Shown: positions 7,082-15,417, numbered from the stretch's first letter. The stretch is DNA of 61,242 nucleotides from Methylobacterium sp. UNC378MF (GCF_900103195.1 NZ_FMWU01000034.1:1-61242), one strand, 5' to 3'. Made by a program: numbers and translations. Notes: generated from the sequence alone by a model not told the origin.

Positions 7082-9304
7082 ATGGAGATGAACCAGCCGA
7101 TCGGCCGGACGCCCCTCGACGACCGGCCCGACGGGCTCGTCGGCAAGCCGCTGAACCGGGTCGAAGGCAAGCTCAAGGTCACGGGCCACGCGCCCTACGC
7201 CTACGAGACCCGGGCGCTGAAGAACCCCGCCTACGGCTTCATCGTGCCGGCGACGATCGCCTCCGGGACGATCCGGTCGATCGACGCGGAGGCCGCCCGC
7301 AAGGCGCCGGGCACGATCCTGGTCCTGACCCATGAGAACGTGCCCGAGCAAGGCGAGAAGAAGGAGCAGGTCTGGCCGCAGCTCCAGGGGACCGAGGTCA
7401 GGTTCTACGGGCAGCCCGTCGCCTTCGTGGTGGCCGAGACCTTCGAGCAGGCCCGGGCGGCCGCCATGCTGGTCAAGGTCCGGTACGATGCCGGCACGCC
7501 CAAGGGCGTGCTCAAGGACAACCTCGCGGCGGCCTATGAGCCGAAGCCGGTCAACTCGCCGCCGGATTCGAAGCTCGGCGACTTCGACGCCGCCTTCGCG
7601 GCCGCACCGGTGAAGCTGGACGTGGAATACGTCACGCCGAACCAGATCCACGTGCAGATGGAGCCGCACGCCACCATCGCGTCGTGGGAGGGCGACGGCG
7701 TCGTGCTGCACACGTCCAACCAGATGCCGAACCGGGGGCAGAAGGCCCTGGGCTCCGTCCTGAAGCTGCCGCCCGAGAAGGTGCGGATCGTCAGCCCCTA
7801 TATCGGCGGCGGCTTCGGCGCGAAGTTGCAGGTCCAGCCGGAGGCGACCCTCGCGATCCTGGCCTCGAAGGTCATCCAGCGCCCCGTGAAGGTGGCGCTG
7901 ACCCGGCAGCAGGAATTCCACGTCGCGACCCACCGCACCGACACGATCCAGCGGATCCGGCTCGGTGCCGACACGGAGGGGCGCCTCTCGGCGATCAGCC
8001 ACGAATCCTGGTCCGACACCGCCGAGGGTGACGGCTTCTTCGAGACCTCCGCCAACGTCACCCGCTCGCTCTACGCGGCGCAGAACCGCGTGACGCGCCA
8101 CCGGCTCGTGAACCTCAACATGCCCATCGCCTCGTCGATGCGTGCCCCCGGCGAGGCGGTGGGTCAGCTCGCCTTCGAATGCGCCATGGACGAGCTGGCC
8201 GAGCAGTTGAAGGTCGATCCGATCGAGCTGCGTGTGCGCAACGAGCCGGCCGAGGATCCCGAGAAGAAGGTGCCGTTCTCCACCCGCCAGCTCTTGCCCT
8301 GCATGCGCGAGGGCGCACGCCTGTTCGGCTGGGACAAGCGGCAGGCGGCGGGCAGCCGGCGCGAGGGCAACTGGTTGGTCGGCATGGGCATGTCGGCCGC
8401 CGCCCGCCTCAACCCGCTGATGCCCTCATCCGCCAAGGTGCGGATCGGACCGGACGGCGTGCTGGTCGTGCGGATGGCGATGACCGATCCCGGCACCGGC
8501 ACCTATACGATTCTCACGCAGATCGCCGGCGAGATGCTGGGTCTTCCCCCCGAGCGCGTCCGGGTCGAGATGGGCGACACCGATTTTCCCTTCGCGGCGG
8601 GCTCCGGCGGCTCGTTCGGCGCCGCCTCGGCGGGCTCGGCCCTGTATGTCGCCTGCGATAACCTGCGTCAGGCCCTGCTCAAGGCAGGCGACCTCAATCC
8701 CGACGGCGCCACGTTCCGCGACGGCGCGGTCACGTCCGGCAATCGCACCGAGGCACTCACCGACCTCGCCGGCTCGGGCCTGGAGGCGGCGGGCGAGATC
8801 AAGCCCGGTGAGATGAAGCAGAAATTCTCCCAGTATTCCTACGGCGCCCACTTCGCGGAGGTCGGCGTCGACGCCGATACCGGCGAGATCCGACTGCGCC
8901 GGATGCTCGGGGTCTTCACCGGCGGGCGCATCCTCAACGCCAAGACCGCCCGCAGCCAGGCGATCGGCGGCATGACCTTCGGCGTCGGCGCGGCGCTGAT
9001 GGAGGATGCGGTGGTCGATCCGCGCTACAGCTACTTCGTCAACCACGACATGGCCGAGTACCACGTGCCGGTCCACGCCGATCTCCCGGAGATCGACGCG
9101 GTGTTCCTGCCAGAGCTCGACGACAAGGCGAACCCGCTAAAGAGCAAGGGCCTCGGCGAACTCGGCATCTGCGGTGCCGGCGCTTCACTCGCCAATGCGA
9201 TCTACAACGCCACCGGGATCCGCGTTCGCGAATACCCGCTGACGCTCGACAAGATGCTGAAGGGTTTCGAAGAGCAGGAGAGTCAGGCGCAGCGGCGGAC
9301 GTGA
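7082..9304 (+). CDS. paoC: Aldehyde oxidoreductase, molybdopterin subunit PaoC-like
   Basis: This 740-residue protein is the large catalytic subunit binding the molybdopterin cytosine dinucleotide cofactor. It has the a/b hammerhead N-terminal domain, then IGGGFGAKL and the typical blocks MRAPGEAVGQ and GSGGSFGAASAGSALY. KGLGELGICGAGASLANAI near the C-terminus holds the active-site Glu conserved in xanthine oxidase family enzymes. It lacks its own signal peptide, consistent with export by piggy-backing on PaoA. It starts 21 bp after paoB. The cofactor-insertion chaperone (PaoD/XdhC) that usually accompanies these genes is not next to it. Confidence 0.94.
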   Translation: MEMNQPIGRTPLDDRPDGLVGKPLNRVEGKLKVTGHAPYAYETRALKNPAYGFIVPATIASGTIRSIDAEAARKAPGTILVLTHENVPEQGEKKEQVWPQLQGTEVRFYGQPVAFVVAETFEQARAAAMLVKVRYDAGTPKGVLKDNLAAAYEPKPVNSPPDSKLGDFDAAFAAAPVKLDVEYVTPNQIHVQMEPHATIASWEGDGVVLHTSNQMPNRGQKALGSVLKLPPEKVRIVSPYIGGGFGAKLQVQPEATLAILASKVIQRPVKVALTRQQEFHVATHRTDTIQRIRLGADTEGRLSAISHESWSDTAEGDGFFETSANVTRSLYAAQNRVTRHRLVNLNMPIASSMRAPGEAVGQLAFECAMDELAEQLKVDPIELRVRNEPAEDPEKKVPFSTRQLLPCMREGARLFGWDKRQAAGSRREGNWLVGMGMSAAARLNPLMPSSAKVRIGPDGVLVVRMAMTDPGTGTYTILTQIAGEMLGLPPERVRVEMGDTDFPFAAGSGGSFGAASAGSALYVACDNLRQALLKAGDLNPDGATFRDGAVTSGNRTEALTDLAGSGLEAAGEIKPGEMKQKFSQYSYGAHFAEVGVDADTGEIRLRRMLGVFTGGRILNAKTARSQAIGGMTFGVGAALMEDAVVDPRYSYFVNHDMAEYHVPVHADLPEIDAVFLPELDDKANPLKSKGLGELGICGAGASLANAIYNATGIRVREYPLTLDKMLKGFEEQESQAQRRT

Positions 9305-9401
9305 ATCCGGAGCCGCGCTCGCGGCAGCACGTCACCCAAGGTTGACGGAACCACGCCCAGGCGGGACACCCGGCCAAAAGCCCGAAAGCGGGGAGTGCCC
9401 G

Positions 9402-10943
9402 GTGCCCGACAGCCTGTCCGACGACCGCCATCCGCCCGCGCGGTTCAACGCCGCGCGGTACTGCCTCGCCGAGAACGCGCGTCTGCGGCCCGACAAGACG
9501 GCCCTCCTCCTCATCGGGGACGGCACGGCCGATCGTCTCAGCTTCGGCGCGGTCGAGCAATCGGTGCGCGCCATCGCGGCGGGCCTGCTCGGGCTCGGCC
9601 TGAGGCGCGGCGACCGGGTGATGATCCGGATGGGTAACGAGGCCGATTACGTCCTGGTCTATTTCGGCGCCTTGGCCGCCGGCCTCGTGGCCCTGCCCTC
9701 CTCGCCGCAGCTGACCGAGGGCGAGGCGGCGTTCCTCATGGAGAATTCCGGCGCGGCCGCCGTGGTGGTCGGCAGCGGCTGTGCTCTCGCGCCCGAGCCC
9801 CTGGGCGACCGCCTCCTCCTCGACACCGCCGCCATCGCCGCCCTGAAGGCCGGCCCAAAGCTGCCCGACTACGCCGACACGGCCGCGGACGACCCGGCGA
9901 TGCTGATCTACACCTCGGGCACGACCAGCCGGCCGAAGGGTGTGCTGCACGCCCACCGCGCCGCCTACGGCCGCCGGCCGATGCTCGACCACTGGCTCGG
10001 GCTCACCGAAACCGACGTGATGCTGCATGCCGGCACCATGAACTGGACCTACACGCTGGGTGTCGGCGTGAGCGATCCGTGGTCGGTGGGCGCCACCGCG
10101 GTGCTCTATAACGGCCCGCGCGACCCCGCCGTCTGGCCGCGGCTGATCGCCGAGTACCGCGCCACCCTGTTCGCCGCCGTCCCGACCCTCTACCGGCAGA
10201 TCCTCAAATACGGCGATCTGGGCGCGCACGACCTGTCGAGCCTGCGCCACGGCTGCACGGCGGGCGAGCCGCTGCCGGTGGAGCTGCTCGACGCCTGGAC
10301 GCATGCGACGGGCAAACCGCTCTACGAGGCCCTCGGGATGAGCGAGATCTCGACCTACATCTCCAGCGGCCCGACCATCCCGGTGCGGCCGGGCTCGCCC
10401 GGCAAGCCGCAGCCCGGCCGGCGGGTGGCGATCCTGCCCGTCGCGGGCGAGCCCGTGCCCTTGGCGGTGGGCGAGACCGGCCTGCTCGCCGTCCACCGCT
10501 CGGAGCCCGCCCTGATGCTCGGCTACTGGAACCGACCCGAGGAGGAGGCCGAGGTCCTGCGCGGCGACTGGTTCACCGGCGGCGACCTCGCCCGGCTCGA
10601 CGAGGACGGCTACCTCTGGTTCGAGGGCCGCAACAACGACCTGATGAAGGCGATGGGCTACCGCGTCTCGCCCAACGAGGTGGAGGTGGTGCTCGCGGCC
10701 CATCCCTCCGTGGCGGAGGTCGGCGTGGCCGAGTTGCCGGTGCGCGCCGACGTCACGGTGATCTGCGGTTTCGTGGTGCTCCAACCCGATGCCGAGCCCG
10801 ACGCGGCGGCGCTGCTCGCGTGGTGCGCCGAACGGCTCGCCGCCTACAAGCGGCCGCGGGAGATCAGATTTCTCGACGCGCTGCCGAGGACGGCCAACGG
10901 CAAGGTGCAGCGCAAGCGGCTGGTCGAGGCTGTGGCGGGGTAG
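9402..10943 (+). CDS. AMP-forming acyl-CoA synthetase (benzoate-CoA ligase-like)
   Basis: This protein of about 513 residues belongs to the ANL adenylate-forming superfamily, which activates a carboxylic acid as acyl-AMP and then as the CoA thioester. The P-loop-like core motif MLIYTSGTTSRPKGVLHAHRA region, ALGMSEISTY, the hinge motif GDLARLDEDGYLWFEGRNNDLMK, and the C-terminal Lys motif ANGKVQRKRL are all present. The open frame begins at a TTG (9342), but a GTG at 9402 is preceded by GGGGAG at a good distance, so I use that. The segment following the core resembles aromatic or cyclohexane carboxylate ligases, but the substrate is not provable. Downstream of the aldehyde oxidoreductase it could activate the acids that enzyme produces. 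Confidence 0.88.
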   Translation: MPDSLSDDRHPPARFNAARYCLAENARLRPDKTALLLIGDGTADRLSFGAVEQSVRAIAAGLLGLGLRRGDRVMIRMGNEADYVLVYFGALAAGLVALPSSPQLTEGEAAFLMENSGAAAVVVGSGCALAPEPLGDRLLLDTAAIAALKAGPKLPDYADTAADDPAMLIYTSGTTSRPKGVLHAHRAAYGRRPMLDHWLGLTETDVMLHAGTMNWTYTLGVGVSDPWSVGATAVLYNGPRDPAVWPRLIAEYRATLFAAVPTLYRQILKYGDLGAHDLSSLRHGCTAGEPLPVELLDAWTHATGKPLYEALGMSEISTYISSGPTIPVRPGSPGKPQPGRRVAILPVAGEPVPLAVGETGLLAVHRSEPALMLGYWNRPEEEAEVLRGDWFTGGDLARLDEDGYLWFEGRNNDLMKAMGYRVSPNEVEVVLAAHPSVAEVGVAELPVRADVTVICGFVVLQPDAEPDAAALLAWCAERLAAYKRPREIRFLDALPRTANGKVQRKRLVEAVAG

Positions 10944-10955
10944 AGCGGCGCCGCG

Positions 10956-12326
10956 CTACAGCAGCGTCCCGCGCAGGATCAGCAGCGCCACTGAGAAATA
11001 GATGACGAGCCCGGTGACGTCGACCAGCGTCGCCACGAACGGCGCCGAGGCGGTGGCCGGATCGAAGCCGATCCGCTGGAGCAGGAACGGCAGCATCGAG
11101 CCGGCGAGCGAGCCGAACGTCACGATCCCGACGAGCGCCGCGCCCACCGTGGCGGCGACCAGCGGCCAGTGCTCGCCGTAATCGTAGAGGCCGAGCTTCT
11201 GCCACGCCACGATCCGGATCACCGCGATCACGCCGAGGATCGCGCCGAGGAAGATTCCGGTCGGCAATTCGCGCAAGGCCACCCGCCACCAGTCGCGCAG
11301 GCGGATCTGGTGGAGCGCCAGCGCCCGGATCAGCAGCGAGGTCGCCTGCGAGCCGGAATTGCCGCCCGAACTCATGATCAGCGGGATGAACAGCGTCAGG
11401 ACGATCGCCTTTTCCAGCTCCCCCTCGAAGCCCTGCATGGCCGAGGCCGTGAGCATCTCCGACAGGAACAGCGCGCAGAGCCAGCCGGCGCGCTTCCGGA
11501 TCATCGTGAAGAAGCCGATATCCATGTAGGGCTCGGGCAACGCTTCCATGCCGCCGAAGCGCTGCACGTCCTGCGTCTGCTTCTCGATCATCGCGTCGAT
11601 CATGTCGTCGACGGTGACGATGCCGATGACGTGGCCGACCGCGTCGACCACCGGCAGCGCCAGAAGGTCGTACTTGGAGATCAGCCGGGCCGCCTCCTCG
11701 CGGCTCGCGGTCGGCGACACGGCGAGCGGCCGCCGCCCCGGCGCGACGCTGAGCACGTTGTCGGCGGGATCCCCGGAAATCAGCCGGCGCAGCGGCACCG
11801 CCTTGGTGAGCGCGCGGGTGCGCGGGTCGAGCACGAAGATCGCGTAGATCGTCTCGCGGGTCTTCTCGACGTGGCGGATGTGCTCCAGGGTCTGGCCCAC
11901 CGTCCAGGTGCCCGGAACGGTGACGAACTCGGTCGTCATCAGCGAGCCCACCGTCTCCTCGCCATAAGCCGAGAGCCGGTCGACGGCGCCGCGGGTCTCG
12001 GCATCGAGGCGGGCGCGCAGGTCGGAGCGGCCGGGCTCCTCGATCTCGCGGAATACGTCCGTGACCCGGTCGGCTGACATGCCCGACAGGTAGGCGGCAA
12101 CCCGGTCCCGGGGCAGCATCTCGATGATGTCGGCGGCGCAGTCGAGTTCGGGCTGGTCCAGCACCTCGACCGCCCGCTCCATCGGAAGTCCGAGCAGGAT
12201 GGCGGCGGCGACCTCGGGCGCTTCCTCGTTCAGGGCCTCGACGATGTCGGGCGCCCGTTCGTCTGACAGGCGTGCGGCCAAGACGGAGGGATCGACTCGC
12301 GTGTCGAAGGGCGCGATCTCGTTCAT
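10956..12326 (-). CDS. mgtE: Magnesium transporter MgtE
   Basis: This 456-residue protein is an MgtE-type Mg2+ channel. It has the N-terminal helical MgtE_N domain (about residues 15-130, with repeated DR/ERAxEVLxxLP-like helices), a CBS pair (about 140-265, TTEFVTVPGTWTVGQTLEHI and GIVTVDDMIDAMIEKQTQD), then five membrane helices containing SGGNSGSQATSLLIRALAL, the pore signature. I choose the ATG at 12326 rather than an upstream start because GAGG lies just before it; a 9-bp perfect hairpin covers that ribosome binding site. The family closes its channel when cytosolic Mg2+ binds the N and CBS domains. It ends 12 bp from the convergent acyl-CoA ligase. Confidence 0.95.
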   Translation of the reverse strand: MNEIAPFDTRVDPSVLAARLSDERAPDIVEALNEEAPEVAAAILLGLPMERAVEVLDQPELDCAADIIEMLPRDRVAAYLSGMSADRVTDVFREIEEPGRSDLRARLDAETRGAVDRLSAYGEETVGSLMTTEFVTVPGTWTVGQTLEHIRHVEKTRETIYAIFVLDPRTRALTKAVPLRRLISGDPADNVLSVAPGRRPLAVSPTASREEAARLISKYDLLALPVVDAVGHVIGIVTVDDMIDAMIEKQTQDVQRFGGMEALPEPYMDIGFFTMIRKRAGWLCALFLSEMLTASAMQGFEGELEKAIVLTLFIPLIMSSGGNSGSQATSLLIRALALHQIRLRDWWRVALRELPTGIFLGAILGVIAVIRIVAWQKLGLYDYGEHWPLVAATVGAALVGIVTFGSLAGSMLPFLLQRIGFDPATASAPFVATLVDVTGLVIYFSVALLILRGTLL

Positions 12327-12330
12327 GGCC

Positions 12331-12353
12331 TCGCCTCGTGGGTTACGAGGCGA
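12331..12353 (-). promoter_or_regulatory. Hairpin covering the mgtE ribosome binding site
   Basis: Two perfect 9-bp arms (12331-12339 and 12345-12353) are separated by 5 bases. In the mgtE mRNA they read TCGCCTCGT - AACCC - ACGAGGCGA and end 4 nt before the AUG, so the purine-rich Shine-Dalgarno stretch is inside the 3' arm. The structure could limit translation until opened. No known Mg2+ riboswitch (ykoK or mgtA type) is recognisable; the regulatory role is inference. Confidence 0.5.
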
Positions 12354-12693
12354 CGCGTCGCCGGTCATCCTAGGTCAGGGCCGTGGCCGGCCGCCGCGTC
12401 GATCGCCCCGCGGCCAGGCCTTTCAGCGGCTCAGGCGGGATGACGGCGCGTGGCTGGGCACGGCAGGCACGATCGGTCGGGCACGTCGCTTCGCGGGTCG
12501 CTGCTGGAATGGGAGCGCGGCCTCGTCCATGACAACGTCGCGCGGGTGCGTCGTGCGCCCGCGCAAAGGGCCCGTCAAGCCGAAAGCGCGCCTGTGCGCA
12601 GCCGATGCTGAACGGCGCCCCGCCGGGTGGCCACACGGCCACGGCGGCGTGCGACCCGGCCCGCTCCCGGGCTCCATATGAGAAATATAAGTG

Positions 12694-12722
12694 TTGTGCT
12701 CGCTTGTATTGCGTCCAAGATA
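12694..12722 (+). promoter_or_regulatory. Candidate promoter of the tandem pqqA genes
   Basis: TTGTGC (12694-12699) and AAGATA (12717-12722) are separated by 17 bases and lie in an AT-rich leader about 40 bp before the first pqqA. The boxes are an imperfect match to sigma-70 consensus, and Methylobacterium promoters are variable, so this is a tentative call. Confidence 0.35.
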
Positions 12723-12761
12723 TTGCCTATATGGATCTCACCAACCGCGAGGAGAAACGCC

Positions 12762-12851
12762 ATGGCCTGGTCCGCCCCGATCGTGTCCGAGATCTGCGTC
12801 GGCATGGAAGTCACCAGCTACGAGTCGGCTGAGATCGACACGTTCAACTAA
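12762..12851 (+). CDS. pqqA: PQQ precursor peptide PqqA, copy 1
   Basis: A 29-residue peptide reads MAWSAPIVSEICVGMEVTSY and continues ESAEIDTFN. Glu16 and Tyr20 in the core EVTSY are the residues that PqqE cross-links to build pyrroloquinoline quinone; PqqD chaperones the peptide and PqqF/G cut it. The sequence differs from the M. extorquens PqqA I remember (starts MKWAAP) only near the N-terminus. GAGGAG lies 7 bases before the ATG. None of pqqB, C, D or E follows: a second pqqA and a terminator come next, so the maturation enzymes must be encoded elsewhere. The gene is too short for ordinary ORF calling and is easily missed. Confidence 0.95.
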   Translation: MAWSAPIVSEICVGMEVTSYESAEIDTFN

Positions 12852-12863
12852 GTCGCGCACCGT

Positions 12864-12882
12864 CCGGAGCGCTTCGCTCCGG
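12864..12882 (+). terminator. Hairpin between the two pqqA genes
   Basis: CCGGAGCG-CTT-CGCTCCGG is a perfect 8-bp stem with a 3-nt loop, 12 bp after the first pqqA stop. There is no T-run, so it is more likely a partial attenuator or an RNA-stabilising 3' end than a full terminator. Confidence 0.45.
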
Positions 12883-12929
12883 CCTCAGCGACCGCTTTAT
12901 CCATCGCTTCAATCTACCTGGAGGAAATC

Positions 12930-13019
12930 ATGGCTTGGTCCGCTCCCGTCGTCTCCGAGATCTGCGTCGGCATGGAAGTCACCAGCTACGAGTCGGCTGA
13001 GATCGACACGTTCAACTGA
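12930..13019 (+). CDS. pqqA: PQQ precursor peptide PqqA, copy 2
   Basis: This second 29-residue PqqA differs from copy 1 only at residue 7 (Val instead of Ile). From Ser9 to the start of the stop codon the two genes are identical over 64 bases, while the 78-bp spacer between them is unrelated to the flanks. Glu16 and Tyr20 needed for PQQ formation are kept. It has its own strong ribosome binding site (GGAGGA, 5 bases before the ATG) and is followed after 21 bp by a textbook terminator. Recent duplication or gene conversion is likely; a higher dose of precursor peptide is the simplest function. Confidence 0.95.
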   Translation: MAWSAPVVSEICVGMEVTSYESAEIDTFN

Positions 13020-13040
13020 GACGTCGACACGGCTTGTTCG

Positions 13041-13074
13041 AGCGCCGCTTCTTCCGAAGCGGCGCTTTTCTTTT
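13041..13074 (+). terminator. Rho-independent terminator of the pqqA pair
   Basis: AGCGCCGCTTC and GAAGCGGCGCT form a perfect stem of 11 bp around the loop TTCC, followed by TTTTCTTTT. It ends the transcript 21 bp after the second pqqA stop. Confidence 0.9.
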
Positions 13075-13437
13075 GCGTTCTCGGGATAAGCCGCACCGCA
13101 GCCCGATGTGCTGCACCGAACCTGTGTCGCTGAACCGCCATAGCGCCATCCGGGGCCGCGGAGCGAACGAGGACAGGTCTGGCGGACGCAGCACCTGCGA
13201 CCGATCCGGCAAGTCCACTCTGCCCGATCACCGGCGCGCCAGCGCCGCGCTGCGTGGAGCGCCTGGACGCCGCCTTCCTCACGCCCCTCTGGCATGATTC
13301 CGGTCGCGTCGACGCCGGGGCGCTGCTGCGCCCCGCCGTCGTATGGATCGGATCGATCCTCGACCGCTTCCTGCCGGTGCCGAAGCACGCGCGTCCGAAG
13401 GCGCTCCCGTTGGTGGCACGGAAGCGCAGCGGATCCC
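13075..13437. other. Intergenic region without supported genes
   Basis: The stretch between the pqqA terminator and the 3' end of the convergent nucleoside transporter contains open frames in several phases, but none has a ribosome binding site, a recognisable product or a convincing start. I see no repeat or RNA structure in it. Confidence 0.5.
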
Positions 13438-14685
13438 TCAGGCGACGAACAGCCCCGCGATCGCTGCGCTCGTAAGGTTCGACAGCGTCCCCGCCAGGAT
13501 CGCCCGCAGGCCGTAACGGGCGACCTCGGAGCGCCGCTCGGGGACGAGGCTGGAGAAGCTCGCGAGCTGGATCGCAATCGAGGCGAAATTGGCGAAGCCG
13601 CACAGGGCGAAGCAGACGATGGCCTGCGCGCGCGGCTCCAGGGTGCCGGCCTTCAGGACCGGCGACAGGTTGGCATAGGCCAGGAACTCGTTGAAGGCGA
13701 GCTTCTGGCCGATCGCGCCGCCCACCAGGGTCGCCTGGTCCCAGGGGACCCCGAGCAGCCACGCCAGCGGGGCGAGCGCCCAGCCGAGCACGGCCACGAA
13801 CGAGGCGGCGGGATACCCGAACCATCCGCCCAGTGCGCCGAACAGGCCGTCCGCCAGAGCGATCAGCCCGACGAAGGCGATCAGCATCGCCCCCACCGAG
13901 ACCGCGACCGCCAGCCCCTTCTGGGTGCCGTCGGCCGCCGCCTCGATGATGTTGGCCGCACGCGTCTCGCCGAACTCCACCCGCGTGGTGGCGATCCGGG
14001 TCGGCTCCGTGGAGGGCATCAGGATCTTGGCGTAGACGAGTCCCCCCGGGATCGCCATCACCGAGGCCGCGAGCAAATAGGTCATCGGCACGCCGAGGGC
14101 CGCGTAGCCCGCCAGGATCGATCCCGCCGTGGACGCTGCGCCGCTCGACATGACGGCGAACAATTCGGCGCCGGTGAGCAGGGCGAGGAACGGGCGCAGG
14201 GCCACGGCGATCTCGCTCTGGCCGATCGCGATGGTGATGACCGCCGAGAACGACTCGATCGGCGAGGTGCCGAGAATCCGCCGGAGCACCGCGCCGAGCC
14301 CTCGGGCGAGCACCTGCATCACGCCGAGATGGTAGAGCACGCCGATGAGCGCGGAGACGTAGAGGATCTGCGGCAGGACCCGCAGCGCCAGGATGAAGCC
14401 CGAGCCCCCGAACAGTTCGAACATCTTCGGCTCGACGAGGCCACCGAACAGGAAGGCCGTACCGCGGTCACCGTAGGACAGCACCGCCACGACGCCGTCG
14501 GCGGCGGCCGCCAGCGCCGCCCGTCCGGCAGGAAGGAACAGCACCGCTGCGCCGAGGCCCACCTGCAGCGCCAGACCGGTGAGGATGACGCGGGGGCTGA
14601 TCGCCCGCCGGTTCGTCGAGAACAGGAGGGCGACGGCGAGCAGCACCAGAAGGCTGAGGCCGGCATGGATCAGGCGGTCGAGCAT
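13438..14685 (-). CDS. Concentrative nucleoside transporter (CNT/NupC family)
   Basis: This 415-residue membrane protein is a CNT-family nucleoside:cation symporter. The N-terminal helices come first, then the Gate-type core GQSEIAVALRPFLALLTGAELFAVM, where the GQSE motif contributes nucleoside binding. The SSGAASTAGSILAGYAALG block, the GVPWDQATLVGGAIGQKLAFNEFLAY block and the C-terminal ALCGFANFASIAIQLASFSSL are diagnostic of the family. The length is that of bacterial NupC-like proteins (about 400). It imports pyrimidine or purine nucleosides across the inner membrane. It ends convergently towards the pqqA pair and begins about 60 bp from the TetR gene end on the same strand. Confidence 0.95.
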   Translation of the reverse strand: MLDRLIHAGLSLLVLLAVALLFSTNRRAISPRVILTGLALQVGLGAAVLFLPAGRAALAAAADGVVAVLSYGDRGTAFLFGGLVEPKMFELFGGSGFILALRVLPQILYVSALIGVLYHLGVMQVLARGLGAVLRRILGTSPIESFSAVITIAIGQSEIAVALRPFLALLTGAELFAVMSSGAASTAGSILAGYAALGVPMTYLLAASVMAIPGGLVYAKILMPSTEPTRIATTRVEFGETRAANIIEAAADGTQKGLAVAVSVGAMLIAFVGLIALADGLFGALGGWFGYPAASFVAVLGWALAPLAWLLGVPWDQATLVGGAIGQKLAFNEFLAYANLSPVLKAGTLEPRAQAIVCFALCGFANFASIAIQLASFSSLVPERRSEVARYGLRAILAGTLSNLTSAAIAGLFVA

Positions 14686-14742
14686 CGCGTCCTTCGGGTC
14701 CGAGCTTGGCCGGAGCGTATGGAAGGTTCGGGCCAGAGGCCG

Positions 14743-15405
14743 TCAGTCCGGGCGGTCGGGCGCGAGATAGGGCGCGAACAGGTCGCGGACCTGCGCGAAG
14801 CCCCAGTCGCGGTCGGCCTCGGTCAGGGTCGTACCCCCCTGGAGGCGGTGGCTCATCCAGTGGCTGGACACGATCCAGGCATTGTCGATGAGCCGCCCGA
14901 GGGCGTCCGGGCCGATATGAAGCCGCCCTGCCCGCACGGCCGCCTGGAAGACGCCGCGGGCCAGCGCCTGGGTCTCGGCCCGGAGCGCATGGACCCGCGG
15001 ACGCAGAGCCGGGGCGATCTCCACCATGGCGATGCCGTCGCGGTAGATGCAGCAATAGCGCCAGATCAGATCGAACCACGCCCGCTGGTAGGCGAGCAGC
15101 GCCTCCGGCGCCGCGGGGTCGGCAGGCATCCGGCCCGCGACCGCCAGGGCCTCGGCCTCGAAGGCCCCGAACACGGCCTCGACCAGGCCGCTCTTGCGTG
15201 GGAAATGGTACTGCAGATTGCCCTCGCGGATCCCCGCCGCCGCCGCGATCTCCGCCGTGGTGACATGGCCGAGTCCGCGGGCGTTGAACAGCGCGAGGCT
15301 TACTGCGAGAATCCGCGTGCGCGTGTCCGGGCTCGGCGCCGCACCACCGGTCCGCGGGCCGACCTCCGCACCGAACTCGATCCTGCGGCCCGCGCCCCGC
15401 TTCAT
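14743..15405 (-). CDS. TetR-family transcriptional regulator
   Basis: This regulator of about 220 residues has the TetR helix-turn-helix near its N-terminus: TRTRILAVSLALFNARGLGHVTTAEIAAAAGIREGNLQYHFPRKSG, where NLQYHFPRK is the usual end of the recognition helix and the following turn. The C-terminal domain (about 70-220) is Trp- and Arg-rich and binds an unknown ligand. An open frame extends to a TTG at 15441, but I use the ATG at 15405 (MKRGAG) because the palindrome lies directly upstream of it. It is transcribed away from the SDR/hydrolase/monooxygenase operon, which it very probably represses through that palindrome. Confidence 0.9.
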   Translation of the reverse strand: MKRGAGRRIEFGAEVGPRTGGAAPSPDTRTRILAVSLALFNARGLGHVTTAEIAAAAGIREGNLQYHFPRKSGLVEAVFGAFEAEALAVAGRMPADPAAPEALLAYQRAWFDLIWRYCCIYRDGIAMVEIAPALRPRVHALRAETQALARGVFQAAVRAGRLHIGPDALGRLIDNAWIVSSHWMSHRLQGGTTLTEADRDWGFAQVRDLFAPYLAPDRPD

Positions 15406-15417
15406 GACCCCGTCCCC

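Larger units (their letters stand above)
12327..12761. other. Intergenic region between mgtE and pqqA
   Basis: The stretch between the divergent mgtE and pqqA genes has no supported gene. Its mgtE side is GC-rich and holds the mgtE leader hairpin. The last 90 bases before pqqA are markedly richer in A and T than the rest of the window and hold the pqqA promoter candidate. Confidence 0.6.

Noticed and set aside
13254..13475. A 73-residue open frame after the pqqA terminator
   Set aside because: It starts at a GTG without a ribosome binding site, has no similarity I recognise, and overlaps the end of the transporter gene.
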